Assembly: GCF_900129295.1 (NCBI RefSeq)
Contig: NZ_FQUU01000008.1
Span: 1-64,000 of the forward strand
DNA from: Flavisolibacter ginsengisoli DSM 18119
Lineage (GTDB): Bacteria; Bacteroidota; Bacteroidia; Chitinophagales; Chitinophagaceae
Length of the DNA: 64,000 nucleotides
Direction: 5' to 3'
Part shown: piece by piece, positions 56,112 to 64,000 of the stretch
How the letters are laid out: each line of letters begins with the position of its first letter
Position numbering within the stretch: the first letter of the stretch is position 1
Notes under the pieces: model-generated
Database searches by the model: none
The model's input: only the letters and a program-made list of their open reading frames with translations
Told to the model about the DNA's origin: nothing
Program-made: the position numbers and the translations under genes

Positions 56112-56309
56112 AAATAAATGATTTGGTGATGAAGAAAATGATCAATGGTGATCAAAAAGCACAGAATAAGCTTTGTGAGGGAAAGATTCTATTCCAATAT
56201 ACTACATTTAATCTACAACGCATGGCATAATCAATAGTAATGAGTTTAGCAACAAGATTACTACAAGATTAGTTTTAAAACTATTCCCATATTATATGCT
56301 CTTAATTCA

Positions 56310-56852
56310 TTATTTCAACATATCCCTGAACTGTGAAGTATTATAATCAGCAGCTCCTTCAATTGATTGTATCAAATTGCCCGATTCATCAAAAATAAAA
56401 GTGGATGGAATACTGGATACGTTGAATATTCCAGTCAGGCTTTTTTGCGGATAATAAATGGGGAGTTTCAACTTCTTTTTATTAGCATATTTTTTTGCCT
56501 TTTCGAAATTATCATCCAGTGATACCATTATAAAGGCAACTTTATTGGTATCAGTTGCTCTATATAATTTCTCAATCGAAGGTATTTCGGCACGACAAGG
56601 TGGACACCAGGTTGCCCACAGATTAACAAATATCTTTTTGCCCCTGAAGTTTTGCAAATTGACGGGGTTACCATTAACATCCATTAATAAAAACTCTGGC
56701 AGGCTTTCTTTTGTAGCGCCCGCAGTGTTACTTTCAGAATTCGATTGTTCAACTATTGCATTGTTGTCATTAGTTTTCGCAATATTTTCCTTGCACGCTG
56801 TAATAACCATTATTACAAATACGGTTACAATAATCCTTAGTCTGTTCATCAT
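56310..56852 (-). CDS. TlpA-like thioredoxin-domain lipoprotein
   Basis: A 180-residue protein with a lipoprotein signal (Cys20 in VIMVITAC) and a short linker. A TlpA/ResA-type thioredoxin domain then has the redox motif WCPPC (Cys83 and Cys86) in VNLWATWCPPCRAEIPSIEK, and FNVSSIPSTFIFDESGNLI with the cis-proline. It is periplasmic, a thiol reductant or haem-maturation partner. It is close to the SoxB-like and DUF6132 genes on the same strand. Confidence 0.92.
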   Translation of the reverse strand: MMNRLRIIVTVFVIMVITACKENIAKTNDNNAIVEQSNSESNTAGATKESLPEFLLMDVNGNPVNLQNFRGKKIFVNLWATWCPPCRAEIPSIEKLYRATDTNKVAFIMVSLDDNFEKAKKYANKKKLKLPIYYPQKSLTGIFNVSSIPSTFIFDESGNLIQSIEGAADYNTSQFRDMLK

Positions 56853-56943
56853 AGTATTTATATTTCAGCCTTTAGAGTTCCAGGAAATAAATGCAACGTA
56901 AGTAATTAATCCAATTACTATTATGTTTTTGTAGTTGATTTAA

Positions 56944-58638
56944 CTAACTAAATTGATAATCTACTCCACTTACCTGGCTCAACATATCTTTAGAAGCGTC
57001 GAGGATAACCGCATTCATCTCGGGCAATGGAGAAACTGGTGAATTGACTTTTAGATAATCCTTAAGCACTCTATGCAGGCTATAGTTTGTGTTCCTGGCC
57101 TCTGTAACATCTGTCATTCTGCATAGCATGTCTGGTGGGTCTCCTTCCCTTTCACAGGCACAAACAGAGTATAGCGTTGCATTATCAAGAGGCACATCAT
57201 TAATCAAAACTGACTGAACTCTTTTCCCAAACTCTACAAACGCTTTAAATTCCACCTTCATGCCCTTAAACTTCACCATCCATCCTCCAATACGCTGGGA
57301 AGCGTCAGTGGCAAATACATTATTTAATTCTTTTTCCAGCCAGGCCATGATCTGAGCCCCGGATACTTTTCCGGTACGCACCTGTGCATCCACGGGCAAC
57401 ATATCAAATAGGTAACCCTCAGTTATTGGAATATTACCGGTATTATCTCTTGTATTATTGGGTGGACAAAATCTAAACCCATTAGATAAAACGATATCTG
57501 TCCCTACTTTCCATTTCAATGCGTCAATGATAAGTGTATCTATAGTATTCTCAACTACAAAATACCTGTATAAGGGCACTTTACTATACCCTACCAACTG
57601 ATTCATCTTTTCTTTAAATGGCCCTTCATTTTTTTGAATAGTAGATTCAACTATATTGTCCGGTGCATAGCTTTTTGAATTTATTTCAATTAGGTCATAA
57701 CGCTCATTAATGATCTCTCCGTTTTCTACTATGAGATCTAATTTGCCCACAAACGAACCAAATGCTCCAGGTTCAACCACTTTGGAATACTTACCATATA
57801 TTGGAGTCCGGACCCTTTCATGGGTATCTCCTCCGAAAATATAATCCACTCCCTTGCATGCGTTTGAATTAGATAAGGCAATCTGCTGGGATAATCCCAA
57901 ATGTGATAACAGTATAACCATATTGCATTGCTCCTGCTCACGCAATACAGAAACATAGTGCTCCAGGTTATCTTCGGGTTTTGTATAAATAATGCCTTTA
58001 CTGTATGCCGGTGATTGCCTGATGGGAACCAGGGGGTCTGTGTATCCTACAAAACCAATTTTGATTCCTGCTGCACTCCAAATATAATATGGCGGAAAGA
58101 TCAAATCCCCCTTTTTGCCATCACCAATGTCGTGATACATATTTGCACATATCTTAGGAGCAGATAACCCTCCTAACAGTTGCTGCATAGCCTTCTTATA
58201 GTAAACTACTTCCCAATTGCCAGGCAGATAAAGATCATAACCTATTGCATTCAAAATAGGCTGTATGGCTTTTCCAGTAGTTTCCACACTCAATTGGCTA
58301 CCTTGAAACATGTCACCTGTATCAATAATAAAAGTATTTGGATTATTAAGACGCATTTGCCTGAAAAAAGTAGCGAGGTGCGCATATCCGCCTGTAGTTC
58401 TGAATACCATTTGATCATTCTCCCAAAACATTTCATCATGAGGGTGTAACTGGCAATGAACATCTGTAGATTGAAGTATTGTAATCCTTTGTTGCCCGTC
58501 TTTTAAATCATCATTGCATTTTGATGGGAGAACATCCCTTTCCATATGTACATAACTTGAAAATGGATTTAAAGTTAATCCTAACCCAGCCAGTGTGGAG
58601 TAACGTAAAAAATTTCTCCTGGATGTACCATTAACCAT
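56944..58638 (-). CDS. Tat-exported metallophosphoesterase, 5'-nucleotidase/SoxB-like
   Basis: A 564-residue protein with a twin-arginine signal (TSRRNFLRYSTLAGLGL). The N-terminal dimetal domain shows ILQSTDVHCQLHPHDEM (Asp59, His61), FIIDTGDMFQGSQL (Asp106, Asp109), GNWE at 140-143, LLSHLG and GGDTHE. The C-terminal 5'-nucleotidase domain has VGTDIVLSNGFRFCPP and GYLFDMLPVDAQVRTGKVSG. Ordinary 5'-nucleotidases have GNHE; the Trp here is like SoxB, as I recall that family. Length also fits SoxB. It acts in the periplasm, as either a nucleotidase or a thiosulfate-type hydrolase; context slightly favours sulfur. Confidence 0.85.
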   Translation of the reverse strand: MVNGTSRRNFLRYSTLAGLGLTLNPFSSYVHMERDVLPSKCNDDLKDGQQRITILQSTDVHCQLHPHDEMFWENDQMVFRTTGGYAHLATFFRQMRLNNPNTFIIDTGDMFQGSQLSVETTGKAIQPILNAIGYDLYLPGNWEVVYYKKAMQQLLGGLSAPKICANMYHDIGDGKKGDLIFPPYYIWSAAGIKIGFVGYTDPLVPIRQSPAYSKGIIYTKPEDNLEHYVSVLREQEQCNMVILLSHLGLSQQIALSNSNACKGVDYIFGGDTHERVRTPIYGKYSKVVEPGAFGSFVGKLDLIVENGEIINERYDLIEINSKSYAPDNIVESTIQKNEGPFKEKMNQLVGYSKVPLYRYFVVENTIDTLIIDALKWKVGTDIVLSNGFRFCPPNNTRDNTGNIPITEGYLFDMLPVDAQVRTGKVSGAQIMAWLEKELNNVFATDASQRIGGWMVKFKGMKVEFKAFVEFGKRVQSVLINDVPLDNATLYSVCACEREGDPPDMLCRMTDVTEARNTNYSLHRVLKDYLKVNSPVSPLPEMNAVILDASKDMLSQVSGVDYQFS

Positions 58639-58703
58639 AATATATAATTATTAATGAGGGTTAATCTTTATTGAATGACTTGTTATATCTAAACTGGTTA
58701 ATC

Positions 58704-58916
58704 TCACTCAACAGGCTTTTCAACTTTTCGCTTTTGAAATAAACCAAATAACAAGGCACCCATGATTCCAAAATATATACTACTTCTAAAGGGATTGGAG
58801 GTAATAGAACAGGTACCAGTTAAACAACCTATATATTTCCAATATAAAAATCCTGCAACAGAACCGAGCAGAAAGCCTATCATATATAACTTATGCTGAG
58901 ATATCAAACCTTTCAT
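58704..58916 (-). CDS. DUF6132 small membrane protein
   Basis: A 70-residue protein with two hydrophobic segments (YMIGFLLGSVAGFLYW, SSIYFGIMGALLFGLFQ) around a short loop with GCLTGTCSITSNP. The loop with two cysteines is typical of DUF6132. Members are found near TauE, thioredoxin and Crp/Fnr genes in Bacteroidota. The cysteines may take part in thiol or sulfur chemistry; that is inferred. Confidence 0.85.
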   Translation of the reverse strand: MKGLISQHKLYMIGFLLGSVAGFLYWKYIGCLTGTCSITSNPFRSSIYFGIMGALLFGLFQKRKVEKPVE

Positions 58917-59247
58917 ATACTTCTACTTTTTACTAATATTTCTAATTAAACTTCCGAAAGGATAAAATGGTATATCGTGACACTGGTCACGATTGTGCGG
59001 ATTACTTATTTTTTTATCGTTTCCTTAAAAAGAAACGGGCATTGATATTATGACTTTACCGTGCATTCTAACGTGTACATGTTGATGTCATACAAAGATT
59101 TAACTATAAAGATTGAATACAATTATCATTAAAAATGGCAGTAAATACCAGGTATGCCAACCAGAAAACGAAAGACATTTTATTAATTATAAACAGATAA
59201 AATCTAACAAAGCTGAATAATCAGTGGTGATTACTTTTCCTTGTGAT
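58917..59247. other. Gap between DUF6132 and the Crp/Fnr gene
   Basis: About 330 bases without a gene. It holds the perfect 8-bp palindrome at 58974-58993. A weak TATACCATTTT-like -7 lies beside it on the minus strand. Nothing else was recognised. Confidence 0.55.
58974..58993. promoter_or_regulatory. Perfect palindrome, candidate Crp/Fnr-family binding site
   Basis: ATCGTGAC-ACTG-GTCACGAT is a perfect 8-bp inverted repeat with the TGAC/GTCA core of Crp/Fnr sites. It lies 58 bases before the DUF6132 start and 255 bases beyond the end of the Crp/Fnr gene. It probably controls the DUF6132 operon. Confidence 0.72.
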
Positions 59248-59895
59248 TTAGGATAAAGCTCTTTGCAAATCAATAATCTCTATCTGTGAACGATGTAATT
59301 GAACTATTCCTTTTTCTGAAAGCTTTTTCATTAATCTTGATATAACCTCCCTGGATGAATTTAAATCCTGGGCAATTTCTGTAAAGGAAATGGGGACAAT
59401 GTTGGTATGAAATTTTTCCTGATGACGCTTCAGGTAAAAAACCAATCTTTCATCCATGTTCCGGAAAGCAATATGATCGATGGTTTCAAGAAGTTCTTCA
59501 AATCTTTCCCTATAACTGCTTAAAGCAAATTGTGCCCATCCTTTATACTTTCCCATCCATTCGTCCACATATTGAACGGGTATGCTTACTACTGAAGCTT
59601 TTGTAATGGCTTTCGCCATCAAACCGCTTGTTTCACTGCCCAATGCACAAACAAGAGAAATGGCACATGCTTTTCCGGCATCCAGGTAGTACATAAAGAA
59701 TTCATTTCCCTGGTCATCTTCACGATATATCTTCACCAATCCATCAAGTACCAAAATGGCTGAACGGATATTCTGCCCGGTCCTGATCAATAGATCTCCT
59801 TCCTGAAAAACCTTTAAGTCTGCCACCTTGACCATCTCCTGTATCAACTCAGGTTCTAATTTCGGAAATTGTTTAGCGATTTCCTGTTCTGTCAT
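59248..59895 (-). CDS. Crp/Fnr family transcriptional regulator
   Basis: About 215 residues from ATG 59895; an upstream in-frame ATG is less likely. It has an N-terminal cyclic-nucleotide-type beta barrel (DLLIRTGQNIRSAILVLDG) and a C-terminal winged helix (ISFTEIAQDLNSSREVISRL). It lacks the four-cysteine Fnr cluster but has Cys77 and Cys83 in GKACAISLVCALGS. The adjacent TauE, DUF6132 and thioredoxin genes suggest a thiol or sulfur signal; that is inferred. It is divergent from tauE. Confidence 0.93.
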   Translation of the reverse strand: MTEQEIAKQFPKLEPELIQEMVKVADLKVFQEGDLLIRTGQNIRSAILVLDGLVKIYREDDQGNEFFMYYLDAGKACAISLVCALGSETSGLMAKAITKASVVSIPVQYVDEWMGKYKGWAQFALSSYRERFEELLETIDHIAFRNMDERLVFYLKRHQEKFHTNIVPISFTEIAQDLNSSREVISRLMKKLSEKGIVQLHRSQIEIIDLQRALS

Positions 59896-60076
59896 AATAA
59901 GATATAGCAATTTATTCCTTTTAAATTTAAGCAAAAAGCACAACATAGGGCATGCTTCAAAATTTGCTATTCTGCTATTTCATTATAATCCCAAAGAAGG
60001 TGTAGTAAGATTTTAACTTGGTCAACATAACTATGCTATCTTTTGATAACTATTATTTTATAAATAGCAAACGATC

Positions 60077-60084
60077 TATTTTTG
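60077..60084 (+). promoter_or_regulatory. -7 promoter element of the TauE/SafE gene
   Basis: TATTTTTG matches TAnnTTTG exactly, 16 bases before the TauE start codon. No TTTG -33 at normal spacing is seen, so an activator may be needed. Confidence 0.5.
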
Positions 60085-60100
60085 GCGATAAAGTAAGGAA

Positions 60101-60919
60101 ATGGATATTTCACACCTGGCATTGATGGCTGGATTAGGATTATTAGTAGGGTTTATCGGAACGCTGATCGGTGCTGGTGGGGGTTTTATTCTTGTACCCA
60201 TATTATTAATACTTTACCCTGACTTAAAACCGGAGGTGATTACCAGCATATCTCTTGGAGTGGTGTTTGTAAATGCTACCTCCGGATCAATTGCCTATGC
60301 AAGAATGAAGCGTATTGATTACAAATCTGCTATCCTTTTTGCATTGGCAACTTTACCAGGGTCTGTAATTGGAGCTTTTCTTACCAGTTATATTCCAAGG
60401 ACTACTTTTGATCTTATACTGGGAATATTATTGCTTATCATTTCTATTTTTCTTTTAATAAATCCAAAGCAGGGAGCTTTGGCAGGAAAAAATAGAAATC
60501 AAAATCATACGCACAGGAAACTAACCGATAAAAGTGGTCAGCATTATGATTATTCTTTTAATATCTGGACCGGGATTATCCTTAGCTTTTTTGTGGGTTT
60601 TTTATCCAGCCTTCTAGGCATTGGAGGAGGGATCATTCATGTGCCTGCGCTTACTTCCCTACTGAACTTCCCTATTCATGTGGCAACAGCTACTTCGCAT
60701 TTTATATTAGCTATAATGGCCCTAGCCGGTACCATTGTGCACATATACCAGGGTAATTTTAAAGGGGGAGGTTGGAAAACAGCGCTGGCCATAGCTCCAG
60801 GCATAATAATAGGTGCACAATTGGGTGCTTACTATTCACACAAAATAAAAGCAGTGTGGATTGTACGATCTTTAGCCTTCGCATTACTACTGGTGGGTGT
60901 AAGACTGATTTTGATGTAA
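60101..60919 (+). CDS. TauE/SafE family sulfite/organosulfonate exporter
   Basis: A 272-residue inner-membrane protein with about eight membrane segments and the typical internal repeat (FIGTLIGAGGGFILVPILL and SSLLGIGGGIIHVPAL). A short polar loop (about residues 125-150, His/Arg/Lys rich) separates the halves. It is divergent from the Crp/Fnr gene and next to DUF6132 and thioredoxin genes. It probably moves sulfite or another small sulfur anion. Confidence 0.93.
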   Translation: MDISHLALMAGLGLLVGFIGTLIGAGGGFILVPILLILYPDLKPEVITSISLGVVFVNATSGSIAYARMKRIDYKSAILFALATLPGSVIGAFLTSYIPRTTFDLILGILLLIISIFLLINPKQGALAGKNRNQNHTHRKLTDKSGQHYDYSFNIWTGIILSFFVGFLSSLLGIGGGIIHVPALTSLLNFPIHVATATSHFILAIMALAGTIVHIYQGNFKGGGWKTALAIAPGIIIGAQLGAYYSHKIKAVWIVRSLAFALLLVGVRLILM

Positions 60920-60952
60920 ACGGCTATTATCAAAAAATAAAGGAACACAAGG

Positions 60953-63130
60953 TTATTGCTTTGACCCTCGAGGCTTCTTTTTAAACAATTGCGTCAAATA
61001 GCTCCCGGCTTTACTAACCACTTTTGCTTCAGCAATTTTTTCTGCAAGTGTGCTGTCGAAGTATTGAACATCGTCCATTTTTATTCCCTTTTCTACTTGC
61101 TTAGGATATAACATAATAAAACTATTGGCAGTAAAGTAATTAGAAAGGTAATAGGGAAGTTTCTCCAATTGATGCTGGTAAGATATTTGTCCTTTGCGCG
61201 AAGAAACTATTACTAAGAGGTCATTTTTTTTCACTTCCCGGGTAAAAATCAGGAAGTCATCCCAATTCCAGAATTGGTTGAATGTCATTTTCCCTTCTGA
61301 TCTTTGCTCCTTTTGAAGGCTTTGCAATTCAAGCAGCGTTTCATTTGTTGCAAAAAAGTCCAGGCTCAATCCGGCTTCCTTTGCTATAGTAGACAGCTTT
61401 CTGAACCAATGGGAAAAACCAGGCTCCAATTCTGCCCTTGCAGTAACGATGACAACCATCCTTTTTATAGTATTCAAGGGTTGAACAGATTTATAAATAA
61501 ATACTGTTTCTGCTGTATGTTTTAATATCTGTTCTGCTGTTGGTCCCAAAAAACTATGCTGGTTAGCCTGCTGGTGAAGACCTATTAGCAAGTCCGTAAT
61601 ATTTTGTTCTTTTAAGGTGTATATAATTCCATTGCTTATGTTGATGTCAAATCTTGTAATGGGAAGAATAGTTTGTTCAGTAGCTGCAGCATGGCTAACT
61701 GCTTTTTGCATCATTTTCCTGCCAACAGAGGCTGTTTTATTGCTCTCAGCTTCATCGCTGATTATATTTAAGGCATAAACGGGGATATTACTTTTCTTAG
61801 GTTTTAACATTAAACCAAAGTCTATCAACTCTGTTACAGTTTCAGGATAAGCGAGGGAAATAAGTATCTTTTCCTGAGCTTCAGTTTCTTCTCCGTTTTG
61901 ATGTTCTTCTTTAAGTGCAAGTTTTTGCGAGGCTTTTTCTACTATAAAAGAACTTACTGTGCATGTAACAAGTATCATTAAAATTGTTCCATTCAATACA
62001 TCCTCATTGATTAATCGTATAGGCTCACCTGCACCTGTTTCACCAATAATGATGTTATAACCAACTAATACAATAGCAAGAGTGGCTCCAACCCTGGCGG
62101 TACTTAGCCCGAAGATCATCTGTCTTTCCAGGCTTGAAAGCCTGAATGTTTTTTGGGTTAAGAAGGCAGCAAGGAATTTTGAAAGAATACCCAGAATAAT
62201 CATCACTGCGGCAACCTCCAGTGCACCCACCCCTTTAAAAAGGACCCGAAAGTCCACCAGCATTCCAACACTGATTAAAAAGAAGGGAATAAAGAAAGCA
62301 TTGCCTACAAATTCTATCCGGTTCATCAAAGCAGAAGAATGAGGAATAAACCGGTTAAGGGCCAGTCCAGACAGAAAGGCGCCAATAATATGCTCCAACC
62401 CTGCCAATTCTGCTATAAAGGATCCTAAGAATACCATTGCCAAAACGAAAATGTATTGTGATACAGGCTCGTCGAACTTTTTAAAGAACCACCTCGCTAT
62501 AATAGGAAATAAGAAAAAAACTATGCACCCAAATATTATAGTGGCGATAGCAAGGTGAATCCAGAAACCTGCATTGATATCCCCACGTGTCATTCCTGTA
62601 ACTCCTGCTAATACCAACAATGCCAATATATCAGTAATGATAGTGCCACCTATTGTTAGTGTTACTGACCGGATACGGGAAATACCATAGCGACTTGCAA
62701 TTGGATAGGCCAACAAGGTATGAGATGCAAACATTGTAGCTAATAATAATGCGGAAGGAAGGTTATAATTTAAAATATAGTAAGCCGCCAGTGTACCCAG
62801 TGTCATGGGCAATATGAAAGTAAACAATCCAAAGACAAGACTTTTAAAACGGTTTTTACGGAATTCTTCCAGGTCAATTTCAAGGCCTGCAGTAAACATT
62901 ATATAGATCAAACCTACAGTTCCAAAAAGAACAATACTGCTGTCACGCAATAATAAGTTAAGGCCATAGGGACCAATTATTATTCCTGCTGCAATTAAAC
63001 CAATAATGTGAGGGATTTTAATCTTATTAAATAGAATAGGAGCAAAAAGGATTATAAAAAGGACCAGTGAAAAAATAATCACCGGGTTCGTTAATGGCAA
63101 ACTAAAATCCACGTCACTTAATAAGTACAT
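60953..63130 (-). CDS. CPA2-type cation:proton antiporter with C-terminal USP-like domains
   Basis: A 725-residue protein. The N-terminal half (about residues 10-400) has 12-13 membrane segments of the Na+/H+ exchanger (KefB/NapA-like) fold: GTVGLIYIMFTAGLEIDLEE, ASHTLLAYPIASRYGISR, GGTIITDILALLVL and LEHIIGAFLSGLALNRFIP. The C-terminal part (about 420-700) looks like two tandem universal-stress-protein domains, as in many Bacteroidota homologues. It exchanges K+ or Na+ for protons at the inner membrane. Fifteen bases downstream of the coiled-coil lipoprotein gene. Confidence 0.92.
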   Translation of the reverse strand: MYLLSDVDFSLPLTNPVIIFSLVLFIILFAPILFNKIKIPHIIGLIAAGIIIGPYGLNLLLRDSSIVLFGTVGLIYIMFTAGLEIDLEEFRKNRFKSLVFGLFTFILPMTLGTLAAYYILNYNLPSALLLATMFASHTLLAYPIASRYGISRIRSVTLTIGGTIITDILALLVLAGVTGMTRGDINAGFWIHLAIATIIFGCIVFFLFPIIARWFFKKFDEPVSQYIFVLAMVFLGSFIAELAGLEHIIGAFLSGLALNRFIPHSSALMNRIEFVGNAFFIPFFLISVGMLVDFRVLFKGVGALEVAAVMIILGILSKFLAAFLTQKTFRLSSLERQMIFGLSTARVGATLAIVLVGYNIIIGETGAGEPIRLINEDVLNGTILMILVTCTVSSFIVEKASQKLALKEEHQNGEETEAQEKILISLAYPETVTELIDFGLMLKPKKSNIPVYALNIISDEAESNKTASVGRKMMQKAVSHAAATEQTILPITRFDINISNGIIYTLKEQNITDLLIGLHQQANQHSFLGPTAEQILKHTAETVFIYKSVQPLNTIKRMVVIVTARAELEPGFSHWFRKLSTIAKEAGLSLDFFATNETLLELQSLQKEQRSEGKMTFNQFWNWDDFLIFTREVKKNDLLVIVSSRKGQISYQHQLEKLPYYLSNYFTANSFIMLYPKQVEKGIKMDDVQYFDSTLAEKIAEAKVVSKAGSYLTQLFKKKPRGSKQ

Positions 63131-63145
63131 AAGTTTCCGGCTTTA

Positions 63146-63721
63146 TCATTTTTGTTTTGCCAATTGTAAAGAATAAACAACACGGCATTCATTATCACGG
63201 GCAATTTCTCTTTGCCCCTCCATATTTAGGTCATCAGTTATTTGCAGTCTTACTGTCATGCGGGTATTACTATTGGAATCTGCGCTGTCAGGATTTTCTT
63301 CTAATTCTATTATATTATTTGTAAAGTTTCCAATATATACTCTTACCAATTTATCTCCAGCCAGGGCATTGACAACAACCTTATTAGCCTGGTATGAAAT
63401 ATCCCATAATTCGGTTTTAGTATCACCTACTGCAGAGCCGGGACATGTAGCTAAAGTACAGGTCATTTTTACCGACCATTTCCCTATTATAACCGGATTA
63501 AAATTTCCAATTGTATCTGTCTTCAATGAACTATCTAACTTTTGCTCTCTTTTCGCCAATTCCTGCTCTTTGATCTCCAGTGTTTTTTCTTTCAACAGGA
63601 GCCGCTGCTCCTTTTCATTTAAAGCAATTTCCTTTTCATTTAATTCTCTTCGTTTTTTTTGTGAATCACAACCTGAAGTAAATAAAACCAGAATAAATAA
63701 AAGTATAGAGGTCCATTTCAT
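63146..63721 (-). CDS. Lipoprotein with N-terminal coiled coil, unknown function
   Basis: A 191-residue protein with a lipobox (LFTSGC, Cys18), a 45-residue charged coiled coil rich in Glu/Lys (KEIALNEKEQRLLLKEKTLE), and a C-terminal small beta domain (VIIGKWSVKMTCTLATCPG, TRMTVRLQITDDLNMEGQRE). No family recognised. Probably co-transcribed with the antiporter, 15 bases away. Confidence 0.8.
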   Translation of the reverse strand: MKWTSILLFILVLFTSGCDSQKKRRELNEKEIALNEKEQRLLLKEKTLEIKEQELAKREQKLDSSLKTDTIGNFNPVIIGKWSVKMTCTLATCPGSAVGDTKTELWDISYQANKVVVNALAGDKLVRVYIGNFTNNIIELEENPDSADSNSNTRMTVRLQITDDLNMEGQREIARDNECRVVYSLQLAKQK

Positions 63722-64000
63722 ATGGTTAAATCTTTAGACTAACTATTATCCTTGCTAAGGATTATAAAGTTAGCTTAACTAGGTGGCAATAATATCCAAC
63801 TAATATATTCTAATTAGCTTTTAATAAAAAAGCAATATGGGCTAACGCAGTTCATAAACCAAATAGAAACGGCTTTTCTTTAATGTCAGTTCAGCAAATA
63901 CTTAAGTATAATATGGCTACTTTATTTGATGTTACCAGGATCATTGTGTTGCAGCGCATATGCCTGATAGTAAAGTAAGTTAAGCGTAACATCGCGGCCT
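63722..64000. other. Right-edge intergenic sequence
   Basis: The last 279 bases contain no convincing gene; a 21-codon frame at 63913 is too short to support. It likely holds the promoter of the coiled-coil lipoprotein gene. Confidence 0.5.

Overview
The window is a chromosomal segment from a Bacteroidota bacterium, most likely family Chitinophagaceae. This rests on two SusC/SusD pairs, many signal-peptidase-II lipoproteins, -7 promoter elements of the TAnnTTTG type, DUF3810, DUF6132 and DUF2130 genes, and a SAM-I riboswitch ahead of a metY/metX/hom operon. No phage, transposase, CRISPR array or rRNA was seen. One tRNA (Lys, TTT) is present.

Layout. (1) 1-6756: a SusC/SusD pair and a large FG-GAP/UnbV lipoprotein gene cut by the left edge. 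(2) 7339-18179: a divergent sugar-oxidation locus. The minus arm holds a Gfo/Idh/MocA dehydrogenase, a TIM-barrel isomerase, a lipoprotein cytochrome c and a DUF1080 lipoprotein. The plus arm holds an MFS symporter, two Tat-exported TIM-barrel proteins, a GMC oxidoreductase, a Tat-exported Gfo/Idh/MocA protein and a gluconate-2-dehydrogenase subunit 3-like protein. Together these look like a mostly periplasmic route that oxidises glycosides to 3-keto-glycosides, cleaves them without a classical hydrolase, and passes electrons to cytochrome c. (3) 18181-22657: a small lipoprotein, dGTPase, PAP2 phosphatase and small unknown proteins. (4) 22704-28113: a methionine operon (cystathionine synthase/lyase family, metY, metX, hom) behind a SAM-I riboswitch, with a second unrecognised structured leader before metY and a terminator hairpin that touches the metX start codon. 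(5) 28326-34618: housekeeping genes (DUF2130, phosphopantetheinyl transferase, dcd, DUF3810, yceD-rpmF-plsX, tRNA-Lys).

(6) 35368-55131: a polysaccharide-utilisation region. It has GH31 with discoidin, dockerin-like and cohesin-like modules, a six-hairpin glycosidase, GH29 fucosidase, GH92 mannosidase, SusD, SusC, a ROK regulator and a GH109-type Tat enzyme, which points to a complex glycan containing alpha-mannose and fucose. (7) 55338-63721: a duplicated-domain secreted protein, a TlpA-like thioredoxin lipoprotein, a Tat-exported 5'-nucleotidase/SoxB-like protein, DUF6132, a Crp/Fnr regulator with a perfect palindrome nearby, TauE/SafE, a CPA2 antiporter and a coiled-coil lipoprotein. The core of this group suggests redox or sulfur handling.

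The most unusual signals are non-coding: a 131-nt multi-helix RNA candidate before metY, four 11-bp helically phased repeats before the first susC, and two copies of a palindromic element whose stems show compensatory changes. All coordinates and structures were read by eye from the sequence; no database search or folding program was run.
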